A stretch of DNA of 64,000 bases, from positions 212,923 to 276,922 of the forward strand of contig BPKO01000005.1 of NCBI GenBank assembly GCA_026005175.1, read 5' to 3'. This DNA comes from Candidatus Tectimicrobiota bacterium. Its GTDB lineage: Bacteria > Tectomicrobia > Entotheonellia > Entotheonellales > Entotheonellaceae. The translations under genes were made by a program, and so were the position numbers. Each line of letters starts with the position of its first letter. The first letter of the stretch is position 1. This document shows positions 6,968 to 16,907 of the stretch, one piece after another. Below the pieces are notes generated by a model. The model saw only the letters and a program-made list of their open reading frames with translations, had not been told where the DNA came from and searched no databases.

Positions 6968-8803
6968 ATGTTTCGCCGCCCGCAGGTGCGAGAGCTTTAC
7001 CGCGATGCCACCGAAGCCCCCGAGAAACTCAAAGCCCGTGAGGCCATTGCGGCGCTTTACACCGACTTTGAGCCCTGGACCAACTTGCTCGCCTTCACCC
7101 CGGCTGTGCGCACCCCCGGCGGGCGTCTTCTGGAAGCCGACCCCCGGGATCCGGTGTTGCAGCGCACCATGCTTGTGGGCGTTGCCCGCTTCGAAGGGCA
7201 GGACGTGGCGCTGATTGCCCAGCAAACCCCGCCGCGCGAAGAAGAGCGAGGAGACTACAACTACGGCATGACGCCGGCCGACGGCTATATCCTGGCGCTG
7301 AGCATGATGCACTACGCGGCCCTGCACCAGCTGCCGCTGCACACCTTCATCGACACGGTGGGTGGCGATCCCTTTGAGGCCGCGGCGGCCAAGCTGCAAT
7401 CCTGGCTGATCTCGGAGTGCATCACCACCCTGCTCACCCTCGAAGTGCCCACCGTCTCGGTCATTCTAGGGCACGGCGGCAGCGGCGGAGCGCTGGCGCT
7501 GCAGCCGGCCGACTGGCGGCTGATGCTTGAGCGTGCCGTGTTTTCGGTGATCTCGGCGCAAGGCTGCGCCGCCATTCTCTTTCGCGCCGTGACCGAGGAG
7601 ACGGTAGCCGCCGCCCTTGACGTCTTGCAACCCACGGCCGACGCCATGCTGCGCTACGGCATCGTGGACGCCGTGGTGGCCGAGCCGCCCCTGAGCGCAC
7701 CGGACTACCGCGCCCGCACCCTCGACAACCTGCGCCAGGCGCTGCGCCAGGCCATGCAGGCGCTTGCTGCTATGTCTTGCGACGAGCGGGTGGCCGCGCG
7801 CTTGGCCAAAGTGGCACGCTGCGGGCGGGTGAGCGAGCGCAAGCCCTGGGAGCTGAACCTGCGCGTGGTGCAGCTGACGCGGCGGCTTTTTCGCAAGACG
7901 GTGAGCCAGACGCGCGACCCGCACGTGGCGGCTATCCGCTGGCACCTCCATGGCGACCCCAACACCCTGCCGCTGCGGTGTAAAGACGAGCGGGATCCGG
8001 CCGACCCCAGCCTCATCCTGCGGCCTGGATGCCGCAAGTACCTCGACGAGGAGGCTTTCCAGCGCTGCTATTTCTCCTGTCCTTACTGTGGCCGCCCGGA
8101 CAGCATTGACGCTTACCACTATATTGACTTGCTCTTTGATCGGCAGTCGTTTCACGAGCTCTACCCCAACCTGACCGTGGAGGACATCGAAGGCTGGCGC
8201 CACTTTTACGACTACACCGCGAGCCGCCGCCAGGCCGAAGCACGCGCCCACGCCAAGGAAGCGCTGGTCATTGGCTACGCCACCCTGCGGGGCCTGCCTG
8301 TAGCCTGCGCCATCAGTCACTTTCCCTACCTCGGGGGCTCGCTCGGGGCAGCCAGCGGGGAGAAGTTCTGCGCCATTGCCGACTATGCCCTCGACCACCG
8401 GCTGCCGCTGCTCATCGTCACCGCCACCGGCGGCGCGCGCATGCAAGAAGGCACCGTGGCCCTTTACCAGATGGCCAAGACCTGTGCCGCCATGGTGCGG
8501 CTGCGCCGCGCCGGTCTCCTCACCCTGGCCGTGCTGGGCCATCCCACCACCGGGGGGACTTTTGCCAGCTACGCCACCCAGGCCGAGTTTCTCGTCGCCG
8601 AGCAAGGTGCCACTTTGGCCTTTGCCGGCCACCGCGTCGTCAAGCTCACCAGCGGTGGCCGGGTGCTGCCGCCGGCGGCCACCACGGCCGCCTTTTTTGC
8701 CGAGCACGGCCTCCTCCACGCCGTGGTGCCGCGCCCGCAGCTGCCGGCGTTGCTCTATGGGGTGCTGCGCAGCTGGTACGCCCGCCAGAAAGCGCCGGCC
8801 TGA
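6968..8803 (+). CDS. Fused carboxyltransferase with AccA-like then AccD-like halves
   Basis: 611 residues. Residues 100-270 match the acetyl-CoA carboxylase alpha carboxyltransferase (MTPADGYILALSMMHYAA, TFIDTVGGDPFEAAA, GHGGSGGALAL, SVISAQGCAAILFR). Residues 350-600 match the beta subunit (zinc-ribbon-like RCYFSCPYCG, IDLLFDR, GSLGAASGEKFCAIADYAL, TATGGARMQEG, GHPTTGGTFASYATQ). The alpha-before-beta order is the reverse of many single-chain carboxyltransferases. The first zinc CxxC is degenerate (GCRKY), leaving one clear CPYC pair. It probably carboxylates an acyl-CoA, but no biotin carboxylase or biotin carrier gene lies in the window. It is likely co-transcribed with the B12-MerR gene. 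Confidence 0.8.
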   Translation: MFRRPQVRELYRDATEAPEKLKAREAIAALYTDFEPWTNLLAFTPAVRTPGGRLLEADPRDPVLQRTMLVGVARFEGQDVALIAQQTPPREEERGDYNYGMTPADGYILALSMMHYAALHQLPLHTFIDTVGGDPFEAAAAKLQSWLISECITTLLTLEVPTVSVILGHGGSGGALALQPADWRLMLERAVFSVISAQGCAAILFRAVTEETVAAALDVLQPTADAMLRYGIVDAVVAEPPLSAPDYRARTLDNLRQALRQAMQALAAMSCDERVAARLAKVARCGRVSERKPWELNLRVVQLTRRLFRKTVSQTRDPHVAAIRWHLHGDPNTLPLRCKDERDPADPSLILRPGCRKYLDEEAFQRCYFSCPYCGRPDSIDAYHYIDLLFDRQSFHELYPNLTVEDIEGWRHFYDYTASRRQAEARAHAKEALVIGYATLRGLPVACAISHFPYLGGSLGAASGEKFCAIADYALDHRLPLLIVTATGGARMQEGTVALYQMAKTCAAMVRLRRAGLLTLAVLGHPTTGGTFASYATQAEFLVAEQGATLAFAGHRVVKLTSGGRVLPPAATTAAFFAEHGLLHAVVPRPQLPALLYGVLRSWYARQKAPA

Positions 8804-8816
8804 AGTCGGGCCGGGC

Positions 8817-8845
8817 TTGTCAAAGCGCCCCGATGCCGGTAGAAT
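8817..8845 (+). promoter_or_regulatory. Sigma70-type promoter of the 8867 gene
   Basis: TTGTCA (8817-8822), a 17-nt spacer and TAGAAT (8840-8845), in the short gap after the carboxyltransferase stop. It lies about 20 nt before the next start codon, so the mRNA leader would be short. Confidence 0.6.
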
Positions 8846-8866
8846 GCCGGCGTGGGAGTACGGGAG

Positions 8867-9472
8867 ATGGACGAAAGAGCGCAAGGGCGACAGGTGCTGG
8901 CCCACGGAGAGGTGGAAGCGACGGCCGTGCACCGGTTTTTCCCCCTGCGTGTGGGCTACGTCTGGACGTATGCCGAGCGGGTGACCACGCCTGCCGAAGA
9001 AGTGCTGCTCGAGCGACGCGTCACGTTCACCGTGGAGCGCGATCACCGCGGCGAGTATCAGGCCTTCTGGGACTTCCAGAGCGGCCACACGCCCTTGCCC
9101 AACGTGCGCTATCGTCTCGTTGCCGACGGCGTCCAGGAAGCCCACCTGATGGGAAATACTTCTTACACGGGCTTTGTTTACCTTCTCAAGGCGCCCCTTC
9201 AGGTGGGCACCGCCTGGACGGGGTTGCTGGGCGCCGCGGTGCGCATTACGGCGGTGGCCTTCACGTGGCAAGTCCCCGCAGGACGCTTTTCGCCCTGTGT
9301 GGCCACCCTGCAAGAAGAAGAGCCGACACCAGAGGACCGGCTGGAAACGACACGTCACTTTGCGTTCGACGTCGGGCTGGTCTGGCAACAGCGCCGCCTC
9401 TTCCGGGGCACGGCCTTGCGGCGCATCGATACCATGACGCTGCAAAAGCTGCCAGAACCCTTGCGGCTGTAA
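8867..9472 (+). CDS. Hypothetical protein, beta-rich
   Basis: 201 residues, not recognised. The ATG at 8867 is preferred over the GTG at 8852 because GGGAG (8854-8858) is 8 nt upstream. There is no signal peptide or membrane helix. The sequence alternates short beta-like stretches (FPLRVGYVWTYAERV, RRVTFTVERD, YRLVADGVQEAHL) and resembles the many small lipocalin/beta-barrel-like conserved proteins of environmental genomes, but no motif supports a function. It has its own promoter and sits before hisD. Confidence 0.6.
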   Translation: MDERAQGRQVLAHGEVEATAVHRFFPLRVGYVWTYAERVTTPAEEVLLERRVTFTVERDHRGEYQAFWDFQSGHTPLPNVRYRLVADGVQEAHLMGNTSYTGFVYLLKAPLQVGTAWTGLLGAAVRITAVAFTWQVPAGRFSPCVATLQEEEPTPEDRLETTRHFAFDVGLVWQQRRLFRGTALRRIDTMTLQKLPEPLRL

Positions 9473-9531
9473 GAAGGGTTCCGCCGTGTCGTGTCTTGTG
9501 AGCGCGCTCTGTGGCCTGCGGGAGTAACGCG

Positions 9532-10821
9532 ATGCAGATCCGGCGCCTGGCCGAGCTGGATGCGGAAACGCGCGCGCGGCTGCTGCAGCGAGCCCGAAGC
9601 GACGTGCAGCGCGTGCTGCCGCAGGTGCAGGCGGTCATGGAGGAGGTGCGGCGCCGCGGCGACGCGGCGGTGCGCGAGTACACGGCCCGCTTTGATGGGG
9701 TAGCACTGGAAGCGCTGCGGGTAACGGAGGAAGAGCTGGCAGCGGCGCGGGGGCAAGTCGATCCGGCCCTGCGGGAGGCCCTGGAAAAAGCCAAGGAGGC
9801 CCTGGAGGCCTTTCACCGCCGGCAGCTGCCCCGCGACGAGGTCTTCGAGCTACGCCCTGGCGTGCGCGTTGGCCGCCTGTGGCGCCCGATCGAGAAAGTC
9901 GGCCTTTATGCCCCAGGCGGCAAGGCCACTTATCCCTCCACGGTGCTCATGCTGGGCGTGCCGGCCCAGGTGGCCGGCTGCCCGCAGCGTGTCCTGTGCA
10001 TCCCGCCGCGGCCCGATGGCTCGCTGCCTCCGGCCATGCTGGTGGCCGCCGAGCTCGTGGGCATCCGCGACATCTTCAAGATTGGCGGGGCGCAGGCCAT
10101 CGCCGCCATGGCCTTTGGCACCGAGTCGGTGCCGCAAGTTTACAAGCTCTTCGGTCCGGGAAATATTTACGTGGTGGCGGCCAAGCTCTGGGCCGCCAGT
10201 TCCGGCTTGCCGCTGGCCATTGACTGCCCGCCCGGCCCTTCGGAGATCGTCATCATTGCCGACGACACCGCCCCGCCGGCGTTTGTGGCGGCCGACTTGC
10301 TGTCGCAGGCCGAGCATGGCGAGGACTCTGCTGCCCTGCTCCTTACGCCCTCGCCGCGGCTGGCGGAGCAAGTGGCGGCAGAAATCGCCCGCCAGCTGCC
10401 GGCGCTGCCCACCGCGGCACGCATCCGGGCGGCGCTCGAGCGTTACGGGATGATTCTTGTCGCGCAAGACGTGGAGGCTTGTGTATACTTTTGCAACGTC
10501 TACGCGCCCGAGCACGTCGAGGTGATGACTGCCGACCCGTGGGCGGTATGCGCGCGCCTCGTCAATGCGGGGGCGGTGTTTATCGGGCCGTACGCGCCGG
10601 TGAGCATGGGGGACTACCTGACGGGGACCAACCACGTGATTCCCACCGGGGGCTATGCGCGGGCCTTTTCTCCCCTGTCGGTGGATGCGTTTGTCCGGAA
10701 GCTCGAGGTGCAAGAGCTGACCCGCGACGGCTTGCGGGCGTTGCAGGAACCCCTGCGCGCGCTGACGGCGGCGGAGGGGCTGGCGGCGCACCAGCACGCC
10801 GTTGACATTCGTCTGGCGTAG
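9532..10821 (+). CDS. hisD: Histidinol dehydrogenase
   Basis: 429 residues, the usual length. The ATG at 9532 has GGAG (9521-9524) 7 nt upstream. Hallmarks are present in order: PIEKVGLYAPGGKATYPST, GGAQAIAAMAFGT, FGPGNIYV, the GPSE segment, the zinc/catalytic QAEHGEDSAA, the catalytic YAPEHVEV, TGTNHVIPTGGYAR, and the C-terminal SVDAFVRKLEVQEL. It converts L-histidinol to L-histidine with two NAD+, the last steps of histidine biosynthesis. No other his genes are nearby. It lies only 9 nt before the DUF4175 gene and may share its transcript. Confidence 0.95.
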   Translation: MQIRRLAELDAETRARLLQRARSDVQRVLPQVQAVMEEVRRRGDAAVREYTARFDGVALEALRVTEEELAAARGQVDPALREALEKAKEALEAFHRRQLPRDEVFELRPGVRVGRLWRPIEKVGLYAPGGKATYPSTVLMLGVPAQVAGCPQRVLCIPPRPDGSLPPAMLVAAELVGIRDIFKIGGAQAIAAMAFGTESVPQVYKLFGPGNIYVVAAKLWAASSGLPLAIDCPPGPSEIVIIADDTAPPAFVAADLLSQAEHGEDSAALLLTPSPRLAEQVAAEIARQLPALPTAARIRAALERYGMILVAQDVEACVYFCNVYAPEHVEVMTADPWAVCARLVNAGAVFIGPYAPVSMGDYLTGTNHVIPTGGYARAFSPLSVDAFVRKLEVQELTRDGLRALQEPLRALTAAEGLAAHQHAVDIRLA

Positions 10822-10830
10822 GAGAACCGC

Positions 10831-13800
10831 ATGGACCGGGATTACCGTCTCCTTGTCGCCTTTGTCCGCCGCGTGCAGCGCGGGCTCTACGGGCGGCGCC
10901 TGCTCCAGGGCGGCGTGCTCGCGCTCACCGTGCTCCTGGCGGTGCTGCTGTTGGGCGCCGGGGTGCAGCTGCTGCTGCCCCTGGTGCCGGTGGCGGCGCT
11001 GTTTTACAGCGGTTTGGCGTTGCTGGTGCTGGTGGCCACCGCCCTGTACGTGGTATGGCCGGCGGTGCGCCCGGTGCGCCTGCGGCAGGCGGTGGTGGAG
11101 ACCGAAAAGGCGTATCCCGAGCTCCATGACGACCTCACCAACGCCCTGGAGCTGGATCCGCAAGCACTCGCCCGCCACAACCCTTACGGCATGGCCCTTG
11201 ACTTGGTGCGGGCCCTGCACCGCCACACCGCCCGCCGCGTGCAGCAGCTCTCTGCGCAAGCGGTCGTGCGCCGCCAGCCGCTCCTTGGCCTGCCGTGGTG
11301 CGGCTTGCTGCTGGTGGCCACCGCCCTGGTGGCCTTGCTGCAGCCCACGCTGCTGACAGGGGCGCTACAGGTTGGCTTGCATCCCTGGGAATTCCTGGCC
11401 ATGCGGCGGCTGGAGATCCGGGTGGCGCCCCAGCACGCCGTGGTGGCGCGTGGCACCAACGTGGAGGTGACGGCGACGGTGCAAGGCCGCGTGCCGCGCC
11501 GCCTGTTTTTGGTGGTCAAGCGCGAAGGCGAAGCAGACAAGCGCTATCCCATGGAGGCCGCCGGCGACGGCATATTTCGCTACTTGTTCGTCAAGCCGCA
11601 AAACTCTTTTACCTTTCAGGCTGAGGCGCGCGGGGTGAGCTCGCCGCCGGGAAGGGTGGAGGTGGTGCCGGCGCCGGCCGTTGGCCACTTGGTGCTGCAG
11701 TACCGGTTTCCGGCCTACACGGGACTAGCGCCGCGCACGCAGGAAGGCGGCGGCGACATCCAGGCGCTGCCCGGCACCCAGGTGCAGCTGCGCCTGCGCA
11801 CCAACGTGCCGGTGGTCAAAGGGGTGCTGCGCTTTGCCGACGGCAGCCAGCTGCCCTTGCAGATTGCGGAGACCACGCTGCAAGGCGAGATTTTGGTCAC
11901 CCGGGACGGCGCCTACACCATAGAGGTGGAGGACCGCCACGGGCTGCGCAATCCGCAGCCGCCGCGCTACCAGGTGCAGGTGATTCCGGATCGCGTGCCC
12001 ACGGTGGCGGTGCGGTTTCCGCCGGACGGGGCAGAAGTGGACGAGACCACGGTGCTGCACGTGGAATACACGGCCGAAGACGACTTTGGACTGCAGGACG
12101 CAGCGCTGGTGTACTTTGGTGCCGACGGCGTGGAGCGGCGTATTTCGCTGCATCCCGGGCGCTTTGCTCACCCGCGGGTGCAGGAGACGTTTAGCTGGGA
12201 CATGCAGCAGTGGCCGCTGCCTGCCGGGGACACGGTGCAGTTTTACGTGGAAGTCTACGACAACGACACCATTTCTGGGCCCAAGCGGGGGGTGTCGCCG
12301 ACGCAGACCTTGAAGGTGCGCAACCGCCAGCAAGAACACGAAGAACTGCAGGGCTTGCAAGAAAGGCTCGCCGAGGCCTTTCTCGACCTGCTGGCCGACC
12401 ACCTCGAGCAGGCCGACCGCCTCGAGGCCTGGCAAGCCCGCCTCGCGGCCGGCGAGCCGCCCTCGCCCCAGGCCCTCGAGGAGATGCAAGCGCAGCCGCG
12501 CCAGGCGCTGGCGCAGGTGCAGCAGCTGGCGCAGCAGCTGGCCGAAGCCTTGGACCGCGTGCAAAACGATCCATACAGTACTTATGAGACATACGCGAAT
12601 CTGCGCGCCATGCAGCGCAACCTGGAACACCTGCAGCAGTCGCTGCTGCCGCGGCTGCAGGCGCAGCTGCAGCCGCTGACGCCGCAAGCCGCCTCGCCGT
12701 CGCAGCTTGCGCCGGCGCAGGCGGCGCTGGAAGAGACCATCCGGGAGTTGGAGCGCCTGGCCACCCTGGCCGAGCAGACCACGCATGCCGAAAAGCTCCA
12801 CGATCTGGCTGCCATCAGCAACAAGCTGCTCGAGGAACAAAACCGCTTGCTGTCAGCCCTCAACGACTTGCCTCCCGACTTCCGCGGCGGCGAGCTGCCC
12901 CCAGAACTGCAAGCGCTCCTCGACCGCCTCGAAGACCTCATGCAGCAGCTGGCACAAGCCGTCTCCCAGTTGCCCGCCTCCTTGCCCGACGAGTTTCTCA
13001 ACCGCCAGCTGGAGACCTTGCCGCTCCAGGAGTTGCTGCCGCAGCTCCAGGAACTCCGCCAGAAGCTGGCCGCCGGGGACCTGGAGGGGGCCCGCCAGCT
13101 GGCCGAAGCCCTGCTCAAAACCCTGTCGGCGATGGTGGCCGCCTTGCAAAACATGCAGCAGCAGGCCCGCGGTGGCCCTATGGAGGCGATGCAGCAGCAA
13201 CTCCAGACGTCGGCCAACAAGCTCAACGAGCTCATCCAGCGCCAGGAACGCCTCCTCGACCAGACCCAGCGCATCGATCAGCAGGCCCTGCAGCAGCTCA
13301 ATCAGGCGCAGCGGCAGGCATACGCGGAAACGCAGCGGCGCCTCGAGGCCCAGCTGCGCGCGCTGTCGCAGCTGGCCTGGGATCTGGTGCAGCAGGCGCA
13401 GCGCCACCCCGAGCTTGACGCGGCTTTCCGCCAGGCTTACCAGCAGCTGCTCAAGCAGCTGCATACCCTGCAGCGGCAGCTGGAGGGCCCGCGAGATCCC
13501 CGAGATGCAACAGGAGCTGCAAGCAGCGCAGCAGCAGCTGGCCTGGATGCAGCGCCGCGCGGCACGCCTGGCGCCGCCTGACCAGGCGCTGCAGCGCCTG
13601 ACAGCGCAGGCGCAGGAGCAGCTGGCCGCCATGCATCGCGCACTCGAGCAGCTGCCGCGCGACCGCCACGCCATGCTCACCCCGGCGCAGCGCCAGCAGC
13701 TGGCCGAACTGGGGCAGGAGCAAGGCGCGGTGCGCCAGGACACCCAGGCCCTGCAGCAGGCCTTCGAAGGGCTGCTCCCCTTGATGCCGTTTTCTGCCCA

Positions 13801-14228
13801 GCGAGCTGAGCCAGAACCTGCAAGAAGCGCTGCCCTGGATGGGGCAAGCCGAAGGGGCGCTGCACCAGCACCGCAGCCAGCAGGCCGTGCCGCCCGAGCA
13901 GCAGGCCCTCGAGCACTTGCGCAGCGCCCAAAATGGCCTGCAGCAGGCGTTGCAAGAGATGGCCCAGCGCGGCCAGATGATGGGCATGTCCATGCCCATG
14001 CTGCGCCAGACCGGGCGGCTGCCCATGCCCATGCTGCCCCAGCCTGACGTCGATGAGCAGCAAAACGGCGTGGCCGGGGCAAGCGTGCGCAACTTCCAGC
14101 TGCCCGACCGCGAAGCTTACAAAGTGCCGCGCCTGTTTCGCGAAGACGTCATGGAGGCGCTCAAGGAAGGCTACCCGGCTCGCTACAAGGAGCTGATTGA
14201 GCAGTACTACCGCAACATCGTCCGCTAG
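10831..14228 (+). CDS. DUF4175-family membrane protein (two apparent frameshifts)
   Basis: About 1131 residues once two single-base breaks are corrected. The N-terminus has two or three membrane helices (about residues 25-75 and 150-165). An Ig-like periplasmic region (residues 190-500) follows, then an exceptionally Gln/Leu-rich coiled-coil stretch (500-1050). The C-terminus is YKVPRLFREDVMEALKEG...RYKELIEQYYR, the typical DUF4175 ending. Removing one G at 13485-13487 and one T at 13790-13793 restores a single reading frame to the TAG at 14226-14228. It heads the MoxR/VWA gene cluster that runs to 23 kb. Family function is unknown; it is probably a scaffold at the inner membrane. Confidence 0.8.
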
Positions 14229-14241
14229 AGGATCCGTGAAA

Positions 14242-15828
14242 ATGCGCCGGCGCCTACTTGGCCTTGTCCTTTGCCTGCTGCTGGGGTGGCCGCTGTGTGC
14301 GCTGGCCACTCGCCAGGCAGAGCCCGTAGAAGAAGCGCTCGATTTCGCCGAGGGGCAGCGTCTTCTCGAGCGGTGGCAAGCCGAGGCGGCACGGCAGTGG
14401 GCCGAAGCGCGGCTGGCCCGCGAGCCTTCCCAGCCGCAGTGGCACTTCCTCCACGGCCAGGCGCTGTTTTACCTCGGGGAGTACTCGCAGGCCCTGGAAG
14501 CTTTTGCGCGGGCGCTGGCCCTGCTGCCCCACCCGCATTTTCAGGCCTATCGGGACTTTGTTGCCCAGACCCTGCAGAGCACCGCTGCCCTCAAGCGCCT
14601 CGAAACCCCGCACTTCTCCATCTTCCTCGACCCCGAGCGCGACGCGGCACTCGTGCCGTACGTGGCCGAGGTCCTGGAAAGGAGCTACCAGCGGCTGGGA
14701 GAGCTCTTTGGCTATTTCCCGGCAGAAAAAGTGCGGGTGGAGATCTTTCCCACCCCGGAGACGTTTTACCCGGCGTCTAGCCTGTCGGCCCGCGACATCG
14801 AGGTCTCGGGGGCGATCGGTATCTGCAAGTTCAACAAAATCATGCTGCTGTCTCCGCGCAACCTGCTGCGCGGCTACCGCTGGAGCGACGCCCTGAGCCA
14901 CGAGTACCTCCACTACCTGCTGGTGCACCTGAGCGGCAACCGGGCGCCCATCTGGCTGCATGAGGGGATTGCCAAGTACTTCGAAGCTGCCTGGCGGCAG
15001 CCCCAGCTCTCGTGGCTCGACCGCCGCACCGAGACCCTGCTGGCGCAGGCACTGCAGTCAGACGGCTTTGTGGGCTTCAAGAACATGGAGCCGTCGCTAG
15101 TCAAGCTGGATACCACTTACCAGGTGCAGCTGGCGTATGCCGAAGCCGCTTCGGCGATTGCTTTTCTCGTGCACCGGCTCGGCACCGAGGGGTTGGTGCG
15201 CCTGCTGCGCGCGCTGCCGCAGGCGGGCAGCGCCGCCGAAGCCCTGGCCAGGGTGATGGGCCTGTCGTTTGAGGCCTTTGAGCAGGCCTGGCGCCAGTTC
15301 CTGCAAGCGCAGGGGTTGCGGGTGCATCCCGGCGTGCACTTGCCGCAGTTTACGCTAAAGCAGGGCGGCGTGCTTTCTGAGGACGAGGTGCGGCGAGAGA
15401 TTGCTTCTGCCGCCGCACGGATGCATGCCCGCCTGGGAGACCGCTTGCGCCAGCGCGGCCGCGCCCAGGCGGCGGCCCGCGAGTACCGCCGCGCCCTGAC
15501 CCAAGAGCCTTACTCCCCCTACCTGCTCAACAAGCTCGCCATGGCCCTCATGGCCCAGGGGGCCTGGCAGCAAGCCCTTGCCCCCCTGCACCAGGCGCGC
15601 GACCTCGATCCCGATTACGTCACCACGTATACCAACCTCGGCCGCCTGCACCTGGTGCTAAAGCAGCCCGAAGCGGCCTTTGCCGCCTTGTGGGAGGCGG
15701 TGCAGATCAATCCCTTCGATCCCGACCTGCACCGCCTGCTGGCCGAGGTCTACCGCCAGCGCGGAGACGAAGCGAGCGCTGCCCGGGAGTACCAGCTCTT
15801 TCAACGGTTACAGGAGAAGTCGTCATGA
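14242..15828 (+). CDS. Secreted TPR protein with gluzincin peptidase domain (MA-like)
   Basis: 528 residues. The ATG at 14242 has a GAGGA site 9 nt upstream. A signal peptide (RRRLLGLVLCLLLGWPLCALA) is followed by a short TPR pair (residues 35-110). A metallopeptidase domain follows, with SHEYLHYLLVH (HExxH, His near 219) and WLHEGIAKYFE about 20 residues on, supplying the third zinc-ligand Glu. C-terminal TPRs occupy about residues 400-525. All the zinc-binding residues of a peptidase-MA/gluzincin are present, so it is probably active in the periplasm. The stop overlaps the MoxR start (ATGA), indicating translational coupling. Confidence 0.8.
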   Translation: MRRRLLGLVLCLLLGWPLCALATRQAEPVEEALDFAEGQRLLERWQAEAARQWAEARLAREPSQPQWHFLHGQALFYLGEYSQALEAFARALALLPHPHFQAYRDFVAQTLQSTAALKRLETPHFSIFLDPERDAALVPYVAEVLERSYQRLGELFGYFPAEKVRVEIFPTPETFYPASSLSARDIEVSGAIGICKFNKIMLLSPRNLLRGYRWSDALSHEYLHYLLVHLSGNRAPIWLHEGIAKYFEAAWRQPQLSWLDRRTETLLAQALQSDGFVGFKNMEPSLVKLDTTYQVQLAYAEAASAIAFLVHRLGTEGLVRLLRALPQAGSAAEALARVMGLSFEAFEQAWRQFLQAQGLRVHPGVHLPQFTLKQGGVLSEDEVRREIASAAARMHARLGDRLRQRGRAQAAAREYRRALTQEPYSPYLLNKLAMALMAQGAWQQALAPLHQARDLDPDYVTTYTNLGRLHLVLKQPEAAFAALWEAVQINPFDPDLHRLLAEVYRQRGDEASAAREYQLFQRLQEKSS

Positions 15829-16895
15829 GCCCCGACGTGGATCCTGCCGCCTCGCCGTTGCCGGCCGATGAGCCAGAGAGCGAAGAAATCGCGGCCATTG
15901 CCGAAGTGGCCCGCCAGCGCCAGGCCATCCTGAGCGAGATCAAGAAGGTGATCGTCGGACAGGATCGGGTGATCGAGGAGCTGTTGATTGCCTTGCTGGC
16001 GCGCGGGCATTGCCTGCTGGTGGGGGTACCAGGGCTGGCCAAGACCCTGCTCATCAGTACCCTGGCCAATGTGCTCCACCTGCGCTTTAACCGCATCCAG
16101 TTTACGCCTGACTTGATGCCGTCGGATATCACCGGCACCGATATTCTCGAAGAGGATCCCGAGACGGGGCACCGGCGTTATCGCTTTTTGCGCGGGCCCA
16201 TTTTTGCCAACATCGTGCTGGCCGACGAGATCAACCGCACCCCGCCCAAAACGCAGGCAGCGCTGCTGCAAGCCATGCAGGAGTACCGGGTTACCGCCGG
16301 CGGGCGCACCTACGACCTTGACTTGCCCTTTTTCGTGCTCGCCACCCAGAATCCTATCGAGCAAGAGGGCACTTATCCGCTGCCCGAGGCGCAGCTCGAC
16401 CGCTTTATGTTTCACATCGGCGTCGACTACCCCTCGTTTGAGGAAGAAGTCGACATCGTCCTGCACAACACCTCGGCGTACAGCCCACAGCTGCAACGGG
16501 TGCTGAGCGCGCCCAAGATCCTGCAGCTCCAGGACCTGGTGCGGCGGGTGCCAGCGACGCCTTCGGTGGTGGGCTATGCCGTGCGTCTGGCGCAGCTGTC
16601 GCGGCCGAGCCATCCGGAGGCCCCCGCCTTTGTCAAGGAGTGGGTGAGCTGGGGGGCAGGGCCCCGCGCCTCGCAGTACTTGGTGCTGGGGGCCAAGGCG
16701 CGAGCGTTGCTGTATGGTCGCTTTGCCGCTTCGGTGGAGGACATCCGGGCGCTGGCGCCCTCGGTGCTGCGCCACCGCATTCTCACCAACTTCAATGCCG
16801 AAGCCGAAGGTGTGACCTCGCTCACCATCATCGAGCGCTTGCTCGACACGGTGCCGCCGGAAGCAGTGGACTTGCGCCACGCCCTGGTGCAGTAA
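15825..16895 (+). CDS. MoxR-family AAA+ ATPase
   Basis: 356 residues. The ATG at 15825 overlaps the preceding stop and has AGGAG (15812-15816) 8 nt upstream. It has Walker A GVPGLAKT (near residue 66), Walker [13 protein letters not shown] (near 130), sensor [21 protein letters not shown] (21 residues shown as a region near 180, abbreviated here to [15 protein letters not shown]) and a C-terminal lid. MoxR ATPases act as chaperones for insertion of metals or assembly of complexes, together with VWA proteins. DUF58 and two VWA-type proteins follow directly, the classical partnership. Confidence 0.9.
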   Translation: MSPDVDPAASPLPADEPESEEIAAIAEVARQRQAILSEIKKVIVGQDRVIEELLIALLARGHCLLVGVPGLAKTLLISTLANVLHLRFNRIQFTPDLMPSDITGTDILEEDPETGHRRYRFLRGPIFANIVLADEINRTPPKTQAALLQAMQEYRVTAGGRTYDLDLPFFVLATQNPIEQEGTYPLPEAQLDRFMFHIGVDYPSFEEEVDIVLHNTSAYSPQLQRVLSAPKILQLQDLVRRVPATPSVVGYAVRLAQLSRPSHPEAPAFVKEWVSWGAGPRASQYLVLGAKARALLYGRFAASVEDIRALAPSVLRHRILTNFNAEAEGVTSLTIIERLLDTVPPEAVDLRHALVQ

Positions 16896-16907
16896 GCGAG
16901 CGCAGTG

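Noticed and set aside
7466-9445. 659-codon minus-strand ORF
   Set aside because: Antisense to the carboxyltransferase and the 8867 gene; composition is typical of high-GC shadows and no domain is recognisable.
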